Below, in pieces: positions 16,350 to 24,725 of a DNA stretch of 64,000 nucleotides (its first letter is position 1; every line of letters begins with the position of its first letter). Position numbers and translations under genes: made by a program. Below the pieces are notes generated by a model. It worked only from the letters and a program-made list of their open reading frames with translations. It had not been told where the DNA came from and did not search any database. Location: NCBI GenBank assembly GCA_910585995.1, contig CAJUGG010000094.1, forward strand, positions 1 through 64,000, written 5' to 3'. This stretch comes from an uncultured Lachnospiraceae bacterium. GTDB taxonomy: Bacteria > Bacillota > Clostridia > Lachnospirales > Lachnospiraceae.

Positions 16350-17855
16350 TCAATTCTTATAGATCGTCGTATTCGCTGCCGGTACAGAAGTGTCTCCTTT
16401 GACTGACCGATAGATCATGCTGGCCGGAATACCCACGATCAAGGACACTGCGATGGAGATCAGGGAATAAGACCAGATGGATACACTGCTTGCCGGTACA
16501 AAATATTTGATGCCAACCATCACCAAAGAGGCTGCAATAAATGCCAGGGTCGCTCCAAACGTATTGGCCACTTTGGTAAATGCCCCCAAGATAAAAGTTC
16601 CAATCAGGATACCAAGTACCAGTCCCATAAATCCATTGAACCATTCATATGCGGACTTCACACCGCCGTTAGCCAGTACGATCGATACTAAGATTGAGAA
16701 AATACCTACGATCAGGGAGACATACTGTCCAATCTTCGTCTGCTGTTCAAAGCTTAATTCTTTTTTGGACAGACGCGCCTGGATATCCAAAGTCCAGCTG
16801 GCTGCCACAGAGTTTAATCCTGTGGAGAGGGTGGACTGGGAAGCTGCATAGATGGCTGCTAACAGCAGACCCGTAATACCCACCGGAAGCTCAAATGCGA
16901 TGTAAGATGCAAAGATCTGATCCTGTGCGGCTGCCGGCGGCAGAGCATTCTGCTGATAGAACACATACAGTCCTGTTCCAATCAGATAGAATACGGTCGC
17001 AATAAAAATGGAAAGTGCACCATTGGTCAGCATCATCTTATTCAGTTTCTTGGTATCTGTGGTGGTGGTAAAACGCTGTACAATATCCTGACTGGATACG
17101 TAGGAACCCATGGTATTAAATCCTGCACCCACAATCATCAAAAAGACGCTGTCCTTTAACAGATTCATATTAAAGATCGGCTGATCGGCTGCCAAAAACT
17201 TTCCTTCTGCCGACAATGCATGAAAGACTGTACCCATGCCTCCGTCGATATGAAATACTAAGAACACCAGTGCGAAGGATACACCAATCAACAGTACGGA
17301 ACCCTGGATAAAATCCGTCCAAAGTACGGATTTTAAACCGCCGGTATAGGAGTAGATAATGGCGATCACACCCATAATAACAATCAGCAGGTTGACACTG
17401 ATGCCTGTCAGACTTCCCAAAACCATACATGGCAGATACATAATGATGGACATCCGGCCCACCTGATAGATAATAAACATCACTGCACCAAGCACCCGAA
17501 GGCCTTTGCTGCCAAAACGCAGTTCCAGATAGTGATACGCAGTATCAATATCCAGTCTGCTGTATATCGGCAGGAAAAATTTAATGGTCAGTGGAATAGC
17601 CACCAGCATACCCAGTTGGGCAAACCACATCAGCCAGGTTCCTGCATAGGAATTGCCGGCTAAGGACAAAAAGGAGATCGGACTTAACAGCGTTGCAAAG
17701 ATGGACACAGAAGTCACCCACCACGGCACGGTTCCGTCACCTTTAAAATATTCTTTGCCTTTCATCTCTTTTTTGGCAAAATGCAGCCCCGCAAATAAGA
17801 CTGCTACCAGATACACGATCAGTATAATCAAATCAACAATTGTAAAACCCTGCAT
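16350..17855 (-). CDS. Sodium:solute symporter, probable sialic acid transporter
   Basis: 501 residues with about 13 hydrophobic segments and the SSS family layout, starting GFTIVDLIILIVYLVAVLFAG. The sodium-site helices include the region VPWWVTSVSIFATLLSPISFL and IYAASQSTLSTGLNSVAAS. It resembles SSS members that carry N-acetylneuraminate into the cell with sodium. The assignment of the substrate rests on the surrounding nanE, nanA, yhcH and nanK genes. No signal peptide is expected. The ribosome-binding site is GAGGG. Confidence 0.88.
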   Translation of the reverse strand: MQGFTIVDLIILIVYLVAVLFAGLHFAKKEMKGKEYFKGDGTVPWWVTSVSIFATLLSPISFLSLAGNSYAGTWLMWFAQLGMLVAIPLTIKFFLPIYSRLDIDTAYHYLELRFGSKGLRVLGAVMFIIYQVGRMSIIMYLPCMVLGSLTGISVNLLIVIMGVIAIIYSYTGGLKSVLWTDFIQGSVLLIGVSFALVFLVFHIDGGMGTVFHALSAEGKFLAADQPIFNMNLLKDSVFLMIVGAGFNTMGSYVSSQDIVQRFTTTTDTKKLNKMMLTNGALSIFIATVFYLIGTGLYVFYQQNALPPAAAQDQIFASYIAFELPVGITGLLLAAIYAASQSTLSTGLNSVAASWTLDIQARLSKKELSFEQQTKIGQYVSLIVGIFSILVSIVLANGGVKSAYEWFNGFMGLVLGILIGTFILGAFTKVANTFGATLAFIAASLVMVGIKYFVPASSVSIWSYSLISIAVSLIVGIPASMIYRSVKGDTSVPAANTTIYKN

Positions 17856-17911
17856 AATTACCCTCTATTCTTCTATTATGTGCTGTTTATCAGTTGCTCA
17901 TTTTCCAGTTT

Positions 17912-18829
17912 TTATAAATAGTTTGCTCTGGCTTCCTGGATCATCTTGGCCGCTTCGCTTACCACAGTCATATCCTCTTTGGTCAGTGCTGCCAAAGGTG
18001 CGCGTACTCCGCCTAACTTTAGACCTTCATTGATATGCAGCACCTCTTTGATCACTCCATACATATTGCCATGAGCAGCGCATAATTTGTAGATGATGGA
18101 ATTGATGTCATACTGAAGCTTTTGTGCCTCCTCCATCTTTCCTGCTTTCACATACTCATCCAGTTTTAAAAACAGATCCGGCATCGCTCCATAGGTTCCT
18201 CCGATTCCTCCTTCGGCTCCGATCACACGCCCGCTGATAAACTGCTCGTCCGGACCATTAAAGACAATATAATCCTCTCCCGCTGCTTGTTTAAACATCT
18301 GGATATCCTGAACTGGCATGGAAGAATTTTTCACACCGATGACTCTTGGGTTCTTGCGCATGGTCTCAAACAGTCCCATGGTCAGAGCCACACCTGCTAA
18401 CTGCGGGATATTGTAGATCACAAAATCTGTATGAGGTGCTGTTTCGCTGATATCATTCCAATACTTTGCAATGGCATGTTCCGGCAGATGAAAATAGATG
18501 GGCGGAATAGCTGCGATGGCATCAACCCCCAAGCTCTCTGCATGTCTGGCCAGTTCACAACTGTCTTTGGTGTTGTTGCAGGCCACATGATTGATGATGG
18601 TAAGTTTTCCCTTTGCAATCTTCATCACATTTTCCAGCACCACTTTCCGGTCTTCCACACTTTGATAGATACATTCTCCAGAAGAACCATTGACATACAG
18701 TCCTTTGACGTTCTTCTCCACAAAATAGGAGGTAAGGCTCTGCACTCTTTCTGGGCTGATGTTGCCTTCTTCATCATAACATGCGTAAAATGCTGGTATA
18801 ACTCCCTTATATTTATCTAAATTTCTCAT
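17912..18829 (-). CDS. nanA: N-acetylneuraminate lyase (DapA/NanA superfamily)
   Basis: 305-residue class I aldolase that splits N-acetylneuraminate into N-acetylmannosamine and pyruvate. The Schiff-base lysine is in VIGVKNSSMPVQD (about residue 165), the tyrosine in FVIYNIPQLAGVAL (about 137), and the N-terminal YVNGSSGECIYQS loop replaces the usual GTTGE with GSSGE, as in sialic-acid lyases. The start at 18829 has AAGGAG six bases upstream; GTG one codon earlier is disfavoured. A structured leader repeat lies between nanE and this gene (18852-18955). Confidence 0.92.
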   Translation of the reverse strand: MRNLDKYKGVIPAFYACYDEEGNISPERVQSLTSYFVEKNVKGLYVNGSSGECIYQSVEDRKVVLENVMKIAKGKLTIINHVACNNTKDSCELARHAESLGVDAIAAIPPIYFHLPEHAIAKYWNDISETAPHTDFVIYNIPQLAGVALTMGLFETMRKNPRVIGVKNSSMPVQDIQMFKQAAGEDYIVFNGPDEQFISGRVIGAEGGIGGTYGAMPDLFLKLDEYVKAGKMEEAQKLQYDINSIIYKLCAAHGNMYGVIKEVLHINEGLKLGGVRAPLAALTKEDMTVVSEAAKMIQEARANYL

Positions 18830-18851
18830 CACGAACTCCTTTTCTTATTTT

Positions 18852-18955
18852 AGTTCCGCATCCGCCCTCCCAGCCCCTTCCTTGCCAGACCAGTTTCTGT
18901 CCGCATGAAGCGTCCAGTAACTGCTCTGCGGGCTGCCCGGGCTACTGCTGTTTTT
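18852..18955 (-). repeat. 5'-leader hairpin repeat (GCGGAACT family) before nanA
   Basis: On the minus strand: AAAAACAGCAGTAGCCCGGG through GGATGCGGAACTAAAATAAG, then AAGGAG. Internal complementary segments are visible (GCCCGGGC; CCCTCCCAGCCCC facing GGGC). Its 5' end overlaps the nanE stop codon. Confidence 0.7.
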
Positions 18956-19640
18956 ATAATGCCTCTGCAAATGCCTTCGTAATCAACTGCGGCCTGGTGA
19001 TGATGGACCCTACCACCACACTGAAGGCTCCCAGCTCGATGACCCGTCTGGCTTTTTCCGGCGTGTTGATGTTGCCTTCTGCGATGACCCGGTGTTTGGC
19101 TTTTGCCACAATCTCTCTTAAGATCGCAAAGTCATCTGCTTCGATTCTCATCTCCTTGCTCTGCGGCGTGTAGCCCACCATGGTTGTCCCGATAAAATCG
19201 AACCCCAGTTCGTCCGCGTGAAGCGCCTCTTCCACAGTCGAGCAGTCCGCCATCCAAAGCTGATTGGGATATCTTTCTTTGACCTTATGAAAAAACTCAT
19301 CGAGGGTCAATCCTCCTGGCCGCAGAGCCTGTGTAGCATCCATCGCTATAATCTCCGGCTTTACCTCCATCAGCTCCTCCACTTCCAAAAGTGTGGGTGT
19401 AATGTAGACACTGCTGTCTTCATAATCCCGTTTCACAATCCCAATGACCGGAAGATCTACCTGAGATTGTATCTCTTTGATATCTTCCTTTGTGTTTGCC
19501 CGTATCCCGTACGCACCACCCTGCTGCGCCGCCAAAGCCATCCTTCCCATAATAAAGGATGAATGGAGCGGCTCGTGGGGCAGTGCCTGACAGGAGACGA
19601 TCAATCTCCCCTTTAACTGTTCCACCTTTTTCTCTGTCAT
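18954..19640 (-). CDS. nanE: N-acetylmannosamine-6-phosphate 2-epimerase
   Basis: 228-residue TIM-barrel enzyme converting N-acetylmannosamine-6-phosphate to N-acetylglucosamine-6-phosphate, the entry to amino-sugar catabolism. Recognised by RLIVSCQALPHEPLHSS, GAYGIRANTKEDI, GIVKRDYEDS, MADCSTVEEAL, VIAEGNINTPEKAR and GAFSVVVGSIITRP. The start at 19640 follows AGGAGG; the 29-residue upstream extension covers the leader repeat and promoter and is rejected. First gene of the nan operon. Confidence 0.95.
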   Translation of the reverse strand: MTEKKVEQLKGRLIVSCQALPHEPLHSSFIMGRMALAAQQGGAYGIRANTKEDIKEIQSQVDLPVIGIVKRDYEDSSVYITPTLLEVEELMEVKPEIIAMDATQALRPGGLTLDEFFHKVKERYPNQLWMADCSTVEEALHADELGFDFIGTTMVGYTPQSKEMRIEADDFAILREIVAKAKHRVIAEGNINTPEKARRVIELGAFSVVVGSIITRPQLITKAFAEAL

Positions 19641-19658
19641 TTTTAGACCTCCTATTGA

Positions 19659-19694
19659 AGTTTTGCAACTTCCCTTTTCAAGTCCGTTGCTGTT
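19659..19694 (-). repeat. 5'-leader hairpin repeat (GCGGAACT family) before nanE
   Basis: Short copy: AAACAGCAACGGACTTG through GAAGTTGCAAAACTT, then AATAGGAGG. GCAAC pairs with GTTGC. The right end has AAAACT where most copies have GGAACT. Confidence 0.6.
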
Positions 19695-19711
19695 TCCCCG
19701 TTCATGAGCAA

Positions 19712-19770
19712 AGTATATGCAGTTCATTGCCAGTTTTCAATACTTTTGAAAGCTTCTGAAAGTGCTTTCA
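19712..19770 (-). promoter_or_regulatory. nan operon promoter with upstream palindromic operator
   Basis: On the minus strand TTGAAA (19740-19735) and TATACT (19717-19712) are spaced by exactly 17 bases. Directly upstream of the -35 lies TGAAAGC-N10-GCTTTCA (19747-19770), a 24-base dyad of the size bound by dimeric RpiR regulators. The operator role for the operon's own RpiR protein is inferred. Confidence 0.65.
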
Positions 19771-19856
19771 ACTCTTTCTAATTTTGCCCGGATTCTGTGA
19801 AATAATCACGGTGCTTTTTGGTACATTTGTATAAATTTTCGCATTTTCTTTCACGC

Positions 19857-19896
19857 AAAAAAAGACAGAGTATGTGTTTTCTTACATACTCTGTCT
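19857..19896 (-). terminator. Terminator of the rubredoxin-Crp-FprA operon
   Basis: Perfect 13-base arms AGACAGAGTATGT / ACATACTCTGTCT (19863-19875, 19884-19896) with seven T on the minus strand, 26 bases after the fprA stop codon. Confidence 0.9.
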
Positions 19897-19921
19897 CTGA
19901 ATCAGTATCTTATATGAAGCC

Positions 19922-21088
19922 TTATGCCATCAGCGCATCCGCCAACGCCTCAAGCTCTTCTTTATTTTTCTCACTCATCGTAGATTTAATCGTTACCACG
20001 GGTGCTACTAGCTCGATCTGTTTCATTCCTTCCAGATAAGCTTTCATTAATTTTCCGGCTGCAGGCGCCCAGGAGCCATTTTCCACGATGGCAGCTTTCC
20101 GTTTTTGGAAATTCTTAATCTTCAGATGATATAAGAAATCCTCCATGCATGGGAACAGACTGGCATCATACGTAGAGCTTGCAACTACCAGCCTGTCATA
20201 ACGATACGCACAGGAGATTGCCTCTGCCATATCATCTCTTGCCAGGTCAAAAAATACTACATGCTCTTCTCCCTTTTCCTTCAGCATCTCTACAAACTGC
20301 TTCATCGCACGACGGGTATTTCCATGGATCGAAGCGCATGCCACTACAATGCCTTTCTCCTCCGGCTCATAGGAGGACCATGTGAGATATTTCCCAATGT
20401 AATAGCCCAGATCTTCTTTTAAGACCGGCCCATGCAGCGGACAAATAATGGCGATATCCAAGGTAGCCGCTTTTTTCAGGAGTGCCTGTACCTGTGCGCC
20501 ATATTTTCCCACAATGTTAATAAAATAACGTCTTGCTTCGTCCGCCCACGCTTCCTCTGTATCCAGCGCCCCAAATTTCCCAAATCCATCGGCAGAGAAC
20601 AGCACTTTTTCCGACTGTTCATAAGTCACCATAGCCTCCGGCCAGTGCACCATAGGGGCTAAGAAAAACTGCAGGGTATGTACGCCAAGACTTAAAGTAT
20701 CCCCTTCTTTTACTTCCACCGTCCGGCCAGTCAGGTCAAAATCAAAAAACTGCGGCAGCATGGTAAATACTTTGGCATTGCTGACCAATTTCATATCCGG
20801 ATACTTTTCAGCGATCTTCTGAATATTGCCTGCGTGATCCGGTTCCATATGATTGATCACCAGATAATCAGGTGTACGCCCATTTAACACTTTTTCCACT
20901 TTGCCAAGCCACTCTTCGGTCACTCTGGGATCGGTCGTGTCCATCACAGCGATCTTCTCATCCATAATCACATAGGAATTGTAAGAAACTCCATTGGGCA
21001 CATGATACTGGCTCTCAAACAGATCAATATCTTTATCATCGCAGCCCACATACAAGATGGAATCGGTAACGATTACGTCTTTCATCAT
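19922..21088 (-). CDS. fprA: A-type flavoprotein FprA (oxygen/nitric oxide reductase)
   Basis: 388 residues. The N-terminal metallo-beta-lactamase domain (1-250) binds a diiron centre; the ligand motif HMEPDHAGN (HxExDH) is intact near residue 80, with further ligands in MVHWPEAM and CPLHGPVL. The C-terminal flavodoxin domain (about 253-388) starts IVVACASIHGNTRRAM, the FMN phosphate loop. Such proteins reduce O2 to water or NO to N2O with electrons from rubredoxin, which is encoded two genes upstream. Its start overlaps the stop of the crp-type gene (ATGA). Confidence 0.95.
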   Translation of the reverse strand: MMKDVIVTDSILYVGCDDKDIDLFESQYHVPNGVSYNSYVIMDEKIAVMDTTDPRVTEEWLGKVEKVLNGRTPDYLVINHMEPDHAGNIQKIAEKYPDMKLVSNAKVFTMLPQFFDFDLTGRTVEVKEGDTLSLGVHTLQFFLAPMVHWPEAMVTYEQSEKVLFSADGFGKFGALDTEEAWADEARRYFINIVGKYGAQVQALLKKAATLDIAIICPLHGPVLKEDLGYYIGKYLTWSSYEPEEKGIVVACASIHGNTRRAMKQFVEMLKEKGEEHVVFFDLARDDMAEAISCAYRYDRLVVASSTYDASLFPCMEDFLYHLKIKNFQKRKAAIVENGSWAPAAGKLMKAYLEGMKQIELVAPVVTIKSTMSEKNKEELEALADALMA

Positions 21089-21762
21089 TCATCCTCCATA
21101 ATCTTTTCTATTTCTTTCTTATCTTCAATCCAGATGGTCTTTCCTTCCACCCGGATCAGCCCCTGCTTCTGCATCTCCATAAGCGTCCTAGAAAGAGACG
21201 GACGAGTGACGCCCAGATATTCCGAGAGTTCTTCCCGATTCATATCCATCGTCACTTTTGTCGTCCCTTTTCCCACCTCTAAAAGCCACAAGGCAATCTT
21301 TTGTCTTAAGGTGGTATTGGTAATAATATGCAGTTTTTTTGTCATCTGTAAGTTGTTTCTGGCCTGGATGTCCAACAAATTGCGAATCACCATCTTATGG
21401 TGCTCACAGGCATTGGAACACACTCCATAGATAAAATGCCGGGGAAGAAGCAATACCTGGGACGGCTTCACTGCTGTCGCCTCATACCAGTAAAATTCTT
21501 CCTCCGCGGCAAATGACACTTCTCCAAATACTTCCATCTCTTTGACTTGAAACAGAAGATTTCGCTTCCCGGAAGGCAGATGTTTGGCAATCTGTACCCT
21601 CCCTTCTAACAGAAGGTACAGATACTTCGGCCTGTCCGTCTCTGAAAAGATCAGGCTGCCTGCCGGATACTCCCGGAACTGCGCTTTGGAGCACTGAAGC
21701 ATCCGCTGCGCCTCTTCACGGGAAATCTGCTGAAACAACAGACTTTGCAAATAATCTTTCAT
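21085..21762 (-). CDS. Crp/Fnr family transcriptional regulator
   Basis: 225 residues. Cyclic-nucleotide-binding-type beta barrel (about 20-130, ILFSETDRPKYLYLLLEGRVQI-like segment) and a C-terminal winged helix with the recognition region EELSEYLGVTRPSLSRTLMEMQKQGLIRV (about 172-200). It lacks the N-terminal four-cysteine cluster of true FNR; cysteines C24 and two near residue 115-120 are present. It is probably activated by oxidative or nitrosative stress, judged from its rubredoxin and FprA neighbours. A GTAACA/TGTTAC dyad upstream of the operon (21989-22002) may be its own target. Confidence 0.88.
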   Translation of the reverse strand: MKDYLQSLLFQQISREEAQRMLQCSKAQFREYPAGSLIFSETDRPKYLYLLLEGRVQIAKHLPSGKRNLLFQVKEMEVFGEVSFAAEEEFYWYEATAVKPSQVLLLPRHFIYGVCSNACEHHKMVIRNLLDIQARNNLQMTKKLHIITNTTLRQKIALWLLEVGKGTTKVTMDMNREELSEYLGVTRPSLSRTLMEMQKQGLIRVEGKTIWIEDKKEIEKIMEDE

Positions 21763-21770
21763 AGATCTTT

Positions 21771-21929
21771 TTATGCTTCTGCAAAATCCTCTTTACCAGC
21801 GCCACAGAGCGGGCATACCCAATCCTCCGGAAGATCTTCAAAAGCAGTTCCTGCTGCAATCCCGTTATCCGGATCGCCTACTGCCGGATCATACTCATAC
21901 CCACATGGCTCACATACATATTTTTTCAT
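21771..21929 (-). CDS. Rubredoxin
   Basis: A 52-residue electron carrier with one iron on four cysteines: CEPCG near the N-terminus (residues 6-10) and CPLCG near the C-terminus (39-43). The GYEYDPAVGDPDNGI and FEDLPEDWVCP segments are typical. The start follows GGAGGTAACAAG. It supplies electrons to FprA, encoded in the same operon after the regulator gene. Confidence 0.97.
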   Translation of the reverse strand: MKKYVCEPCGYEYDPAVGDPDNGIAAGTAFEDLPEDWVCPLCGAGKEDFAEA

Positions 21930-21957
21930 CTTGTTACCTCCTAAAATTATTATTGTT

Positions 21958-22002
21958 ATTATCTTACCTTGTCCGGTTTTTTATCACCGTAACATTTGTT
22001 AC
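21958..22002 (-). promoter_or_regulatory. Promoter of the rubredoxin operon with candidate Crp/Fnr box
   Basis: GATAAT (21963-21958) is a good -10 with a poor -35 (TGATAA, 17 bases upstream), as expected for an activator-dependent promoter. The dyad GTAACA-TT-TGTTAC (21989-22002) is centred about 44 bases upstream of the predicted start, near the class II activator position. Confidence 0.45.
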
Positions 22003-22017
22003 CAAATACTGTTATTT

Positions 22018-22722
22018 TCAGCCAAATTCTCCTTTTTCTATCATATCCCGGATCTCCTGCATCCTAAGATCCACACCGCTTATCGTGTCTGCACATTTAC
22101 GCAGCTCTTCCACAATCAGATCTGCATTTTCCACATTCTTCTTATATTTCAGCTTATGATCCAGACTTGCCCAAAAATCCATGGCAATCGTACGAAACTG
22201 TACTTCCACGCGCATATATTTTTTCTGATCGGACAAAAAGATCGGAATCTGGATAATCAAATGCAGACTTCTGTATCCATTTTTTTTGGGATGTTTGATA
22301 TAATCTTTGACCTTCAGTACTTCCAGATCGTCTTGTGCGGAGAGCATGGACGCCAGATAATAGATGTCCCCCACAAAAGAACAGATTACCCGGATGCCCG
22401 CCACATCATTTAATTTGGCCTCGATATTTTCCACCGTTACTTCATGACCTTTTCGGATCATCTTTTCGATAATACTCGAAGGCTCTTTGACACGACTCTC
22501 TATGGAGTCGATCGGGTTGCGCTCGTGCCTTAAGGAAAATTCCTCATTCAGCACATTGAGCTTTGTCTCCATCTCCCGAATCGCACACCGATACTGCATT
22601 AAGAGTGTTACAAATGCCTCCACATTCAGCAGAATCTCTGCTGTCTCTTCACCAGACATTTCTTTTAAAAGCTTAATTCCACGGTCCACACTTGTACCTG
22701 TCAATTCACTTTTCTCTCTCAT
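22018..22722 (-). CDS. Small alarmone synthetase (RelQ/YjbM-type GTP pyrophosphokinase)
   Basis: 234 residues, single-domain (p)ppGpp synthetase without HD hydrolase or TGS domains. The synthetase core runs from about residue 50 to 190: AKLNDVAGIRVICSF, NGYRSLHLIIQIPIFL and VEVQFRTIAMDFWASLDHKLKYKK, the last with the catalytic and GTP-binding residues. Start chosen at 22722 (MREKSELTG) because upstream sequence overlaps the nitrilase gene; the ribosome-binding site is weak. It may be translationally coupled to the upstream gene, which ends 17 bases before it. Confidence 0.9.
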   Translation of the reverse strand: MREKSELTGTSVDRGIKLLKEMSGEETAEILLNVEAFVTLLMQYRCAIREMETKLNVLNEEFSLRHERNPIDSIESRVKEPSSIIEKMIRKGHEVTVENIEAKLNDVAGIRVICSFVGDIYYLASMLSAQDDLEVLKVKDYIKHPKKNGYRSLHLIIQIPIFLSDQKKYMRVEVQFRTIAMDFWASLDHKLKYKKNVENADLIVEELRKCADTISGVDLRMQEIRDMIEKGEFG

Positions 22723-22739
22723 GACCTTAGCAATTCTTT

Positions 22740-23525
22740 CTATAGTATACGATAGAGGTCCTCTCTGCGGTCCTCTTTTACCGGAAATGCATTCCGGTAC
22801 TGGCACACATCATTTGCAAGGGAATAGATGAGGATCTGTTCGTTTGCACACCCGTCTAGAGGTAACACTTCTGGCGTAAGCACTGCCCCATCCGGTGCAT
22901 ACAGACCAGAGTCTCCCGAATATTCCTGCCCGTCCATCCATCCGGCACAGTTTACACCAGCAATATAAGACATATTTTCGATGGCTCTGGCTTTTAACAG
23001 ACACTGCCAGTGTTCACGCCTCTTTGCCGGCCAGTTGGCAGGGACTACAATCAAATCCGCCTCTTTGGAAAGCTTTTGAAAAGGCTCTGGAAACCGTAGA
23101 TCATAGCAGATCTGCACACCTATGACAAAATCTTCACAAATACAGACGGGAAGAGAAGTTCCTCCTTGAAAATACTGATGTTCTCCTGCATAGCGAAACG
23201 GATGGAGCTTGGCATAATCTAAAAGCTCCCCTTCCGGTGCCAGGATCGAATAGTGATTCTCACAGAGCGCCCCCAGATCTTTGACCCATCCAACGCCTAT
23301 GGCTGTCTGATATTGCCGCGCTAATTCTCCAACTTTTTGAACAGTCTCTCTATGTACTTCTTTGGTCTTATCCGTATGCATGGAAAAACCAGTCAGGCTC
23401 ATCTCCGGCAGCAAAAACAGAGACACCTGTCTAGATGCCAACAGCGCTAAACAAGTCCTGACCTTTTTTAGATTAGCCTCTTTGTCTTCCCAATGCAGCG
23501 AAAGCTGTCCCAATGCAATCTTCAT
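22740..23525 (-). CDS. Carbon-nitrogen hydrolase (nitrilase superfamily)
   Basis: 261 residues. The catalytic triad is visible: Glu in LLPEMSLTGF (about 42), Lys in DYAKLHPFRYAGE (about 112) and Cys in GVQICYDLRFPEPFQ (about 145). It resembles omega-amidase and predicted amidohydrolases of branch 10 type; the natural substrate cannot be fixed, with deaminated glutathione or alpha-ketoglutaramate being likely. Start at 23525 after AAGGAGG; the nine-residue upstream extension is unlikely. Confidence 0.88.
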   Translation of the reverse strand: MKIALGQLSLHWEDKEANLKKVRTCLALLASRQVSLFLLPEMSLTGFSMHTDKTKEVHRETVQKVGELARQYQTAIGVGWVKDLGALCENHYSILAPEGELLDYAKLHPFRYAGEHQYFQGGTSLPVCICEDFVIGVQICYDLRFPEPFQKLSKEADLIVVPANWPAKRREHWQCLLKARAIENMSYIAGVNCAGWMDGQEYSGDSGLYAPDGAVLTPEVLPLDGCANEQILIYSLANDVCQYRNAFPVKEDRREDLYRIL

Positions 23526-23673
23526 GTCTGCCTCCTTATCTATTTTACACAATTCCCCTTCATTTGTCGAGGTATTGTACGAAAATTCATGAAATATATG
23601 GTCGTTAGACCTTTTGCAGCTTCCTGGTGTATGGTATAATCTTAGAAAATATTCGGATATGAGGTGTTAGAAC

Positions 23674-24324
23674 ATGATACAAGGGCAAAATGTGAATAAT
23701 TATGAAAAATGGTGTCAGGAATGGCAGGAACGATTTCTTACGCTGGATTTGAACATACTGCTGAAAAAACTGCCAGAATTAAAGACCGAAGGCGACTATC
23801 TGACTTTATTGTATTTTCACAAAAAATACGGGATTCATACAAAGACCGGCGAGATCATCTGTTTTGAAAGTCAAAAACCGCTGACCCTGTTCAGCAAGCT
23901 GAATATTTATACATTGCTTTGGTACTCCAAGGAAAACGCCGCACTGCAAGGCGAATGGCTGCCATTTCGCAGCCTGAAGGACGCTTCTCCTTTCGGCCCT
24001 GCCTTTCAAAAGACCGTAACAGAAGTCTTCGCTGCCACGTTTGCAGGGCACGTAGAAGAACTTACCAAAGCCTGCCTGGCCATGGGCGGACAAAAACTCT
24101 CCCATTCGGATGCCGGTTTTGAGCTGTCGGCTTTTGCCTGCATCCCTGTACGGTATTTGTTCTGGGATACCGACGAAGAATTTCCGGCTCAGGCCAATAT
24201 CTTATTTGACCGGAGCGCCACAGATTATATCCACGTAGAAAGCCTGGTGTCGATTGCATCAGAAGGATTGTCATTATTATCCGATCTTGCCGATCTGCCA
24301 ATCAAGGGTAATACTTTTTCATAA
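23674..24324 (+). CDS. DUF3786 domain protein
   Basis: 216-residue protein. Features of the DUF3786 family are seen: LYFHKKYGIHTKTGEI near residue 45, LLWYSKENAALQGEWLPF, ACIPVRYLFWDTDEEFPAQANILFD near 155-180, then YIHVESL. Members occur in anaerobes, sometimes fused to iron-sulphur or corrinoid proteins; function not established. TATAAT at 23635-23640 with TTTTGC 17 bases upstream is the likely promoter. Start follows GAGGTG. Confidence 0.82.
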   Translation: MIQGQNVNNYEKWCQEWQERFLTLDLNILLKKLPELKTEGDYLTLLYFHKKYGIHTKTGEIICFESQKPLTLFSKLNIYTLLWYSKENAALQGEWLPFRSLKDASPFGPAFQKTVTEVFAATFAGHVEELTKACLAMGGQKLSHSDAGFELSAFACIPVRYLFWDTDEEFPAQANILFDRSATDYIHVESLVSIASEGLSLLSDLADLPIKGNTFS

Positions 24325-24348
24325 ATGGTACATACTAGACCATATAGC

Positions 24349-24387
24349 ACAGCAACGCCCCGGACTTGTCTGGGCCGTTGCGGAACT
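24349..24387 (+). repeat. 5'-leader hairpin repeat (GCGGAACT family), short copy
   Basis: ACAGCAACGCCCCGGACTTG through CCGTTGCGGAACT. GCAACGCCCC pairs with a GGGCCGTTGC arm. It is followed after three bases by a longer copy. Confidence 0.75.
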
Positions 24388-24390
24388 CAT

Positions 24391-24488
24391 ACAGCAATGA
24401 ACCGGACAAGCCCCAAGAAAATTTTCAGACACTTAGGTGTCTGAAAATGCTCTTAGAGAAGGGGGCTTAGGAGAGGAATTGCGGAACT
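24391..24488 (+). repeat. 5'-leader hairpin repeat (GCGGAACT family), long copy
   Basis: ACAGCAATGAACCGGACAAG through AATTGCGGAACT, carrying an internal 12-base perfect hairpin (ATTTTCAGACAC / GTGTCTGAAAAT, 24420-24448). It ends directly before CATGGAGG, the ribosome-binding site of the small gene at 24506. Confidence 0.8.
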
Positions 24489-24505
24489 TTCATGGAGGTA
24501 GTTAT

Positions 24506-24703
24506 ATGGCAGATGTACAATCCACCGTCACAGAACTTCCTGCCAACTGCAAATCAGCAGCAGAACGTGTCGCAAGCGTACTGGCAGAAGAAGACCAATA
24601 CGCAGATCTGACCGCACACGGCAGGCAGAAGATCAGCCAATTAGAAGAAGAGCTGGCCAAAGAGACCGGCGAACACATCGCACTGGTAGCCTATCGGGTC
24701 TAG
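24506..24703 (+). CDS. Small hypothetical protein, 65 residues
   Basis: Not recognised. Start at 24506 (MADVQSTVTELP) follows TGGAGG; the longer frame from 24437 lies in the leader repeat and is rejected. The protein is acidic and mostly helical in appearance (AAERVASVLAEEDQYADL, ISQLEEELAKETGEHI), without membrane segment or signal peptide. It is preceded by two copies of the leader repeat and followed by a nested palindrome. It is convergent with thiC. It is kept because of the good ribosome-binding site and even codon use. Confidence 0.6.
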   Translation: MADVQSTVTELPANCKSAAERVASVLAEEDQYADLTAHGRQKISQLEEELAKETGEHIALVAYRV

Positions 24704-24725
24704 TCTAACATCCAATTCATAAGGA

